Below are positions 55,762 to 64,000 of a DNA stretch of 64,000 nt, piece by piece. The notes beneath the pieces were generated by a model. The model did no database searches. It saw only the letters and a program-made list of their open reading frames with translations, and was not told where the DNA came from. The stretch lies in the NCBI GenBank assembly GCA_013368315.1, contig JAACJM010000075.1:290119-354118 (forward strand), written 5' to 3'. Position 1 is the first letter of the stretch, and each line of letters begins with the position of its first letter. Position numbers and translations under genes: made by a program. The stretch is from Tetrapyrgos nigripes. Taxonomy: Eukaryota > Basidiomycota > Agaricomycetes > Agaricales > Campanellaceae.

Positions 55762-56104
55762 AGTTAATGATAAATATAAGTGAAAGACAAATTTTGGTGA
55801 AGAACAGGCAAGATACTAGTGTGTCAAGATGTGGTTGTCATGGTAAGAAGTCAAGAAGAGTCCGAATTTGCAATTAAACATAACATTGCCACAAAATTTC
55901 TCTTAACTTTTTGATGCTACAGATACATTAGTAAGTACTCTATATTCACCCAATAGGGATTTGGACATAAGTACTTCAACATAGAGATATTGGGTGTTCT
56001 GTTGAAGGGAAAAAATTTGGCAGAGCCACACTTTGTCATACCATGTGACTCTAGTACAAACTAATCCAGGTGTACCTTACAAAGCTCAAAGCTTGCAGCC
56101 CATT
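55762..56104. other. Upstream flank of the DDE-like gene
   Basis: No feature recognised; CpG-poor. Confidence 0.3.
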
Positions 56105-56214
56105 TGAGTCTGCTTACAAGTCTTGTCGTAAGTACTGTCTTCTATGCCCATTTGTGAGACTGACAATAGCCACACATTAATCTGAGGACAATAGCCAAAA
56201 TGTCACAAACCCTT

Positions 56215-56505
56215 GAGCTGGGCTAAACCTCTCAATGCCAAATGGGCTTGTTGATGAGGGGAGAATGTCCCAGGAGGAGTCTGTGTTAAACCTGACTGAA
56301 ACAGTTGGTATTACCCCCCTATGACCTTTGACATTCAGCCGGTATCCAACGTTGGTGGTGTCAGTTCCTAACATGGGGGATCTCCTCTTATTACTCTTAT
56401 TAGCATTCAAGGTCTGCCTCAGTGGGTCTTACACTAGTATTTTGCCATGAGCGAGGATTGAACATATGACCTCAATATGAGGTACCGGCCATCTTGGGCT
56501 CAGGT
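56215..56505 (-). repeat. SINE-like sequence with tRNA-type B box
   Basis: On the minus strand TGGCCGGTACC (A-box-like) is followed after about 20 bases by ATGTTCAATCCTCGC (B-box-like). The downstream sequence has no coding capacity. Lies in the 1-kb insertion that splits the esterase copy. Weak call. Confidence 0.3.
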
Positions 56506-56513
56506 TTACTTTA

Positions 56514-56569
56514 TGTTAAACTGAACAACCACTACTCCAACATTGGAGTAGTGGTTGTTCAGTTTAACA
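56514..56569. repeat. Perfect 56-bp palindrome
   Basis: 27-bp arms starting TGTTAAACTGAACAACCACT, two-base centre CA, no mismatch. The arms might be two identical element ends fused head to head. Confidence 0.95.
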
Positions 56570-57798
56570 GTCTGGAACCTAGGGGTGGCTTCAACAAGAG
56601 GGAGTGACACTACTCACCCACTAACCCTAAGCTAATGAGACCAAAGACCCAAGCTGCTGGTGGATCAATCTACAGATGACAGCAAAGACCTAGACCAAGG
56701 AGAATGACAATGGATGGTGAATGTAGAACAAGAATCCCTATAAAGGATATGAGACAACTGTCTGACTGGATTCGCCATGTACAAGTATAGTGCATGTCTC
56801 CTCAATTCGCGATGCAGAACAAGCAAAGAAGAATGAGAGGAAACAACAACGAGATCAATTCTGAGGCTTGAATACAGAAGAACACTACCTATATACGAGT
56901 AGTGAGACCACCTCCTGTATTAAGACTCTGCAACTAACTCTAGTGCTCCTGTAACTAAATATACTTAACAATTGTGAGTCCCAAACAGTGAATAGAATGA
57001 ACAATTCAAATGTTAAACAACGAATATAAATGTGGAGCAATGAATGGAGTGGATAATTGACATAATAAATAAAAAAGAAATAGAATAGGGTGGGGGCACA
57101 CATAGGTATAATCGAAAAACCCTCTGAGGGTTTCTGGGCTTAGGCAGTGAATGATGTAAGAGTGACAGATATGGAAATATGAAGGAATATATGGGTACAG
57201 CATGTGTCAAAGGTGTAGCTGAAAGTGGCTGAGACAAAGGTTTCTGACACAAAATATCTGATTGTTCATAATAACTATTGTGGCTTTACAGACAATGGAG
57301 AAATGTGCCTACTTAGATTCTTAGAAAGCATTGCATGACAATGTATGTGCTTAAGCACTTAAGTGTCAAATTAGTTTCAGAATTGTACCACTCACAATTT
57401 TCTTTGTAATGCCTGCAAATGCTGAAGTGCCAAATTTTCATATAAGGCTTGAATTTCATTGATAACCTGGGCACCACAATTGCAAATACAGTGCTGCTGT
57501 CATGAATGGCTTCAAGTACTTGTTTCTCTCATGGCTTCTTCTTCTTCTGCCCATAGCTCAGGCCACATATGCTGCTCCTGATCATTCAGTTTGATGCATT
57601 GATGATTCAAACATCAATCCTCTTATTGTTGACCTTGGATATGCAAACTACCAAGGTGTTCACAATGAAACTTCTTCCAACATGAGATTTCTTGGTCTTC
57701 GTTATGCAAAGTCTACTGCAGGTAAGTGTTACTTCTGCTCTTACAGTTTTATTTGTTCTTTCTGATCCTTCCAATTACCCCCGATGATACTCTACATT

Positions 57799-58045
57799 GT
57801 ATGTACTCATGGTCACGGAAAGTGACGGTCTCCCATGCTTCTTTGTGCTGTAGAATTTTCCTTCACCTTGAGCTAGACAATACCCAACTTAAGCCCAAGT
57901 TTCAGTCCATTGATCTTTGGGATGTTTAATACCCATCTGTGGCAAAAGATCGGGGCAAAGCAGACATTGCGTGTGCAAGATGGACTCGAACTGTTTATAT
58001 ATGTTTGGATCACAGGACCGTCACTTTCCGTGACCATGAGTACAT
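57799..58045. mobile_element. MITE with perfect 30-bp TIRs
   Basis: Left ATGTACTCATGGTCACGG then AAAGTGACGGTC, right its exact complement. 247 bp, non-coding interior. Terminal sequence related to the ends of the 3661-5230 element. CpG is retained in the arms, so it is younger than the surrounding decayed sequence. Confidence 0.85.
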
Positions 58046-61000
58046 AATCACAAATGAGTTAGACTTTATACCACCATGTCACATGTTCCTCTCTACCCCT
58101 CATCATCACTTCTATCTCGCTCAATAATATAATTATAATTCTCCATCATTCTCAAACACCGGGTGCCAACCATTGGAAAACCATTTGACATTGTGGGGTG
58201 TGAGGGGAAGATTTTGAAGGATATTATGGGTAGTGGGTTAGGTTATATTTGGCAATGTGTCAAGTCGTCATTGTGACATAGGGATTGTCTGGTTTATTAT
58301 GGTACATATTTTGCTTTTCTGTCTTCCTCATGGACTAATTACCAGCTTTATAGACCTCAACTGTTTCACCTACCTGACACCTCATCAACAGTCCACAAGC
58401 AGTCGTTGTGAGTTCTAGGGGATAGTAGGGGTTGCTATGCCATTTGTCAGTGTCTTTTGGTCATCCATACTGTTATGACATGACCACTTTTAGGTACTTT
58501 AGGGTCTGGGCTGGACACCTGTATTCATTTTTCCAGACGTACTCCTTTCTATACATTTTTCTCATGGTTTTCTCTGACTCGCACATGAGTCTATTATTGA
58601 CTCATAATGACTCCTGCACCTTTGTACAGCCTTATGCACAGCCTTTACCATAGAAGTATTTAAGTCATAGTTAGATTCTTTGTACCCTAGCTCAATATTT
58701 TGTGAACAAGGACCTTGTCTTCTCTGCTTTCTCATTTGTGACAGACACTCTTCAGACCCCATCGTTGTCCAACAAAGCACTCAAACATTACTCTATTCTT
58801 CATTTCTATTGACTTTTACAACAATGAATACCACCAAACTACAACTACACATACTCTACAAACACTCTACATAACTACCTACAACTACACACAACCTACA
58901 AATCACACCTTCACTATCTGCATCTGCCCATTAGTGGCATATGGAAGGTCCAGCTTCATACAAACTTGTACAAATCCTAACACCTACTCATTGGTGGAAA
59001 GTTGTTTGCTCAGCATTGGCTTTGCTAGCAGTCTAGGAGGATTGTTTCATCTCAAGTGTCATCGTTCCTCAGTTCTCTTCCTTGTTCTCTTTGTTGTTTT
59101 CTTTGCTTTCCTTTCCTAGTTTATTCTTGCCCTTCTGCATTCACACTTTCATTCTCTGGTCTATACCTATACCTGTCCTCATCTATCTGTATGCCCATTG
59201 CCTACTGACTTCCTGTCCCCACTTCCTTGTCCTCTTGTATCCATTCATATCCTGTCTTCTCCTTCATATCTGTATCTTCTCCCTCATTTTTGTTCTCATC
59301 TCTCATTTCATTTCGTTTTGTTCCTGTTTTCTTTCTCCCTTTTTCTTTTCCCTTTTCTATGTTGGCATTTCATTATTCTTCCATCTTCCTTCTATCATTC
59401 TCACATTCTCATTTTCTATGGCATATGCTAACTGCACTCACCATTCTAGCTCTGCTCTCCTACCCTCTCCTTTCCACCTCACTCCTCACTACCACTGCTC
59501 TCAAGTCTCAAATACCAACCAAGGTCCAACACAGCACCAATCATTACCTCTCCCTGATCTTCCAGCACCAATCTCCCATGAATCAAGAAATCAGGAATCC
59601 TCCACAGCTTCAGTTTCAGATATACATATACCTCTATCCACTCTACCTGCTGCCATTAGTAGGAGTTAGGTTTGTTGGTACTGGTGGCTACTGGGCACAT
59701 TTGGGGATAACTTGGTTTTGGATTTCATTTCATTTTGTTTTGGTAAGCAAGTGTGCAACACTCTTTTTTTATTGTTTTCTATCTTCCTTCTTTTCTTCAT
59801 TTCCTTCTTCATTTCCATCTTCATTTTCATCCACATCATCCTGTTCCCCATCACATTTCTGGCTGCACCTTGGTGTTCATTTCTGCATGTTCCAGCCCTT
59901 TAAATTTTCCCTGGTTTCTGTTTCTTTGTCATGGGTTATTGGCTGTTGGTTTATTGACTTTCACCTCTGCTCTTTTCTTTTGTGTTTCATTGTCTCATCT
60001 TTCATCTTTGGCTGGATTTCTTCACCTTTTCTTGTTTCTTTCCAGACACAGATTATCTCTGACTTGACTCTCAACCTTTTACCTTTTTACTCCATCCAGA
60101 CTCTTCCTTGTCTTTTCCTGACACTGGTTCTTCAAGCGGGACACAAGTGAGTAGTGGGAAAGTTGGGGTACTACTAGTAATATGGCTCAAGGGGTACAAA
60201 GTAAACAGAGTAAAGAGGGAGATGAAGTGAGACTGGAAGAGGTAGTATGGGAGGGCACAGTTAGTTGTTCATTGGTTGCTCATTGGTTCATGGCATCTGT
60301 GCATGCTCTTGCTTCCACCATTCTCATAAAAACTCACTAAGCCTCACTTCTCAGGATGACCATACTGACATCCTGTCCATCTCAACATCTTGATATCCTG
60401 CTTGTATCCTCCTCCATTTGCATTTCCCTTTGGTGCTCAGCTTATCTAATCCCCAGTCGCAACAGAGACACAATCTTCAGCCTTCCTCTTTGGGCTTTCT
60501 CTTCACCCTGCTTCACTCCCATGTCATGTTGTCTATGCTCAGGCCAATGTGCATGTGATGGTGACATCTGCAAATTTGGTTTACCTTCTCATTAATATAA
60601 CATTTGCCTATCTTCCAGCTTGCAAGATTCATCTATGTGTCTATGCCTGCCACCTGTTTGTTGGTTGGGTTTGTCAGTCTGATCTATTTTTTCTCAGATG
60701 TGAGTTGGATTTGGATTTTGATTTTGGGCAGGTTTGGATTTGGGAAGCTATTGACAGGAACAGGGAAGACCAGGGCCATGGTTGATTGATCTGTGCAGTG
60801 ATGAGGAAGGGGATAAGGTCTGTTGGGGATAGATGAGGGGTCAACAGGGTTGTAGTCCTTCTCAATGTCATGGTTGTCAGCTCCTGCTCTAGCTTTGGGA
60901 TTTGGCCTGGTCTTTACTTGTCCCAACATCCTGTCAATATGCCACTTGTCCTCATGTTCATTCACATTCCTGTCAGTTTCTTTGTCCCCTCATCCCTCTG

Positions 61001-64000
61001 TTGTTCCCATCATTATTTAAATTTGTCTTGGTCATCTCTTATCTTCTAATCCAATAGGCCTCATGGACCTCATCCTTTCTCTTCATTGCCTATCTCATTC
61101 CCATTTCCCTAACACTCATTTTCCTCTCCTTTTTGGTTAGTGATTTACTTACACAACTAATTTCTCCTTTCATTGATTGATTGATGTCTAATCATTGTGT
61201 GGTTTCAGCATGTGGAACCTTTTCATCGACTGGTTATTTTGATTATGATTTTGACAAGTAGCCTAAAGGGACTGATACATCATATTTGGATTAGGGTCAA
61301 AACTCAGTTCTTCTGCTACCACAATGAGCATTGACCCACTGGACACCTGACTGCTCTACAGCTCTCCCCCCAGAACCTTTCTCTCAGTTTGACTCTCAAA
61401 TACTATGCCTTTTGTCAATGACTGGTATCTGACTTGTGTCTCATCAAGGCACTGTCTCTTTCTTTCGATGGATCCATACAGTTGCCATACAGATCAGGAA
61501 TCTAGGACTAGTGCCAAAGTAACAGTACCATCAATTTGTGTCAGGGGGGTGTGACTGTAACTGCGCAAACAAAATAAAATTTTCATCCAATTTCTGTTGG
61601 GACCTGTGACCACTACAGATTTTCCGCCAAAGGCAACGAAAATTTTCCTTTTTTGGGCATAAATCCAGGAGTCACTGCTGAACAATTCGTCAAAGGCCTT
61701 TGTGACCTGTGACTGGCCTAAAAAATTTCGTCAATTTTTAGGCCTGTGACCTGTGACCAGACAAATTGATTGAAAATGATACAGTATAGGAGAATTCAGG
61801 AATAACTTGGAGTCAAAGGTACACTCCAACCATTTTATTGCTCTGTTTACCACTCATGCTTTGCAGGTCTCATTGTAAATATCAATAACCATGGCAAACC
61901 TGACAGAAAATATCCAGTTCTTGATTCCATGCGGTGTCTGTAAAATTATCAATCTCTTCATTCCCTTGACGTATATTTTCTACAGGGATCCATCATCTAT
62001 CTTCATCACTCTGACACATCAGAAACATCTTTTGCACATCTGTCATGCTACCTGCATGGTGCAGAAAAGGCTTCCAGGTCTCAACTCATTGGATTTCTTA
62101 TCTATGCAATGGCATCTTCTGCATGCTCAGCTTTATAAGGTGCTCAGCACCAGTTCTTTCCATGGAGAGGCAACAGTGGTAACAGAGGTTGCTGAGCCTT
62201 TGTATTGACAATCGGCAGCGTGATCAGAGTTTGGAGGATAATGCTTTCGACTACACCTCTGTTTCCACGGATCCTCAAATACACACATACATACCCAGCG
62301 CATCTTTTTTCTCTGCCATGTGATACAGTTCTTGCTGACACTTCTAGTCCACTGCTAGTCACACACCAACACATATGTGAATGCACCTCTGACACCACAG
62401 CAATGCACTCTGGAACCCAACCATCAATCTTGGTGGTTTTTCATACATTGTCAGCAACATTTGGGTAATAAGGTATCACAAGGCTAGTGTGTCTTCTTTC
62501 TCTGCTATCTCATACACATTTTTCCCTGACATTTCTTCTACTCTAGTCCTCTGCAACTCAAGAACTGACATCAAAACTTCAATTCTCACCATTCCAGACA
62601 GTGTCTTCACTCACTGGAACCCTACCACCCTCTTCAACAGGTTTGACCTCAGGAAACATGAAGGGATTAACTAGTGGGAAGCCTACCTTTTGTCATGGCC
62701 TGAACACACCCCAGGCCCTGGGTTCACTACTCCTATGCCTCATCATATCACTCCGAGTCCCATAGTCCCAACTCCAAAGATGGCTCCTCACCACCCATCT
62801 ACATCCACAACAACCAAGGAATAATGATGGTTCTGCCTGTCATTCCTTGCACTGAAGGCTTCTCATATGCACAGTACCACCACTGCCAGGTATACTAACT
62901 TCAACTCTCTGATAACCTTGGACATATCTTTGTGTGATGATGTCTGGTAGACAGGGAGGACTGCAGCCTGAGACAGAAAAGGAGAAATGGAAGAATGGGT
63001 TGGTTAGTGTTGATGTTATACAAACATGAGTTGAAGGGAGAAACCAAGAAACCAATAGAGAAAAAGAGAGAAGATGAGGTTGGAGGCAAAGAGGGATGAA
63101 CATGAACACAAAGACAAGAGACAGTTAGACACTCATTGAGGCTTGTCCTAATAATATCATTCTGCCCTCCCTACTTCCCTCACAATGACAAGCTTTCTAA
63201 ACTGAGTTTTAGAGCATGTAAATCCCGCCCATTGTGGCTTGGCTTGGCTGTGGCATAAATTACATGGCTTCTCTCTTTCTTTGCCCCACAGAAACACCTT
63301 AAGATCCACCTTATCTCACTTGGAATGGTAGAAATTAGAGAGCTTGTGCACTGTTGGCTTTTGCTCGAGCTCTCTATTAGTAGGTCCATCATATGAGCTT
63401 GAAGATACTTTTGACCTGGTTCTAATTTCAGCTTCAGCTCTAAGTTCTTCCACATATGTACCCAGTCATATGATGAGTTTGTGTGCCACAGTGAAATGAT
63501 AGCAAAAGCAGATGTCTTACAAGGTTTGTGCCCCTTATTGCTCCATGTCATGGGAATTCTGCTTATCTGTTTCTCTTTCCTTGTTTCAGAGAGATAGAAT
63601 GTATGAATTTGGGTTAAAAACCAGTGCTGCTGCAAAACTTTCCCTTCCTTGGCTTCCAACTTCCCCTCACTTGTTCTACAAGGCCATGGCTGATGCAACA
63701 ATAGTTCCAATATTTGGAGAAGATGAGAGAGATTGACATCATTGAGAAGGAAGGAATTGAGATGATTGCAGTTGGGGGGAGATTTAATTGACCTGACAGA
63801 CATAGGGGAAGTCTTTGCTGAAGGGCCATGTCTAATTGACCTTGGGGAAAATGGGAAGGAATGTCCAATTGTTTATGTGTCAGCACAGTATCTGCTTCCC
63901 TAGTATTGACTGTGGATTATCCTCACAGAGACTGATGTGGACTACTCCCTGTGGCTTATCTCTCTCAAAGATGACCCAAGTCTATGTATCTCAACCTTCA
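58046..64000. other. CpG-poor decayed sequence, no gene recognised
   Basis: Contains a pyrimidine-rich stretch (about 59080-60110) with long but low-complexity frames (59082-59669 and 59227-60150), GTGACCTGTGAC words at 61600-61760 and a minus-strand frame of 207 codons (63180-63803) with no domain I recognise. The composition fits old, C-to-T-mutated repeats. Confidence 0.45.

Larger units (their letters stand above)
56105..57735 (+). pseudogene. Decayed copy of the carboxylesterase 5' end
   Basis: 56105-56205 matches 29210-29330 and 57246-57735 matches 29330-29810, including exon 1 (ATG at 57504, MNGFKYLFLSW) up to the GTAAGT donor of intron 1 at 57721. About 1 kb at 56206-57245 is an insertion. 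Almost every CpG of the intact gene is TpG or CpA here, and a CGA codon has become TGA (57593). Nothing of later exons is seen: the copy ends near a TIR element at 57799. Confidence 0.8.

Noticed and set aside
56700..57000. Possible solo copia LTR on the minus strand
   Set aside because: AT-rich end-like words only; no second copy, no TG..CA ends or target duplication that I could confirm.
59227..60150. Plus-strand ORF of 307 codons
   Set aside because: Low-complexity Ser/Phe/Leu sequence from a pyrimidine-rich tract, overlapping frames also open, no domain, no intron signals and CpG-depleted surroundings.
63180..63803. Minus-strand ORF of 207 codons
   Set aside because: No recognisable domain and lies in decayed sequence; could be a remnant, but nothing supports a gene call.

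Overview
The window looks like repeat-rich chromosomal DNA of a basidiomycete fungus, most likely an agaricomycete. The evidence is gene structure (many introns of about 45-70 bp with GTxxGT donors, plus two GC-AG introns), the gene families present (secreted GMC oxidoreductase, secreted type-B carboxylesterase) and the transposon families present (Plavaka, hAT with DUF659-like motifs, basidiomycete-type copia gag, chromovirus, Helitron, Tc1). No lineage marker such as rRNA is present, so the taxon is inferred.

Only two host genes are well supported. One is the 5' part of a GMC oxidoreductase on the minus strand at the left edge (1-977). The other is a complete 14-exon secreted carboxylesterase on the plus strand (29571-32319, 570 codons), which carries a small inverted-repeat element in one intron. 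Almost everything else is mobile DNA. From left to right: diverged dispersed repeats and short TIR elements (2.3-9.2 kb); a decayed Helitron helicase gene that has lost its HUH Rep core and carries an intact Tc1 element inside the PIF1 domain (9.4-19.3 kb, between inverted arms rich in ACAGGATG); a 6.8 kb Plavaka (CACTA-like) element with a broken transposase and a second, unrecognised gene with tandemly duplicated exons (19.93-26.70 kb); the carboxylesterase; a pol-less copia element (34.1-43.3 kb) whose gag holds two separate hAT elements, each with a perfect 8-bp target duplication; a TIR element built from repeats of a CCTGCGTGCC motif (44.4-45.6 kb); a decayed DDE-transposase-like gene split by a young chromovirus (47277-55326, two 509-bp LTRs, TSD GCAAG); and a decayed, CpG-stripped copy of the 5' part of the carboxylesterase (43.64-43.92, 56.1-57.7 kb). 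The last 6 kb is CpG-poor and pyrimidine-rich, with no recognisable gene.

The elements give a relative chronology. Old sequence (9.3-19.8, 33-47, 55-64 kb) is poor in CpG and its genes carry many stops, while the chromovirus and the host genes keep CpG. The carboxylesterase copy shows the process directly: CpG in the intact gene is TpG or CpA in the copy, including a CGA to TGA stop. This fits methylation-linked or RIP-like C-to-T decay.

The most promising unusual items are: (1) a 4463-bp hAT element whose reading frame joins a Ulp1-type cysteine protease (His-Asp-Gln-Cys all visible) to a zinc finger and a hAT transposase; (2) a third ORF in the chromovirus, between integrase-chromodomain and the polypurine tract, with two Cys2His2-like modules and a Trp-rich tail; (3) the unrecognised cargo gene of the Plavaka element; (4) TIR elements that contain tRNA-like Pol III promoter sequences. 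All coordinates were read by eye, and no alignment or search was run.
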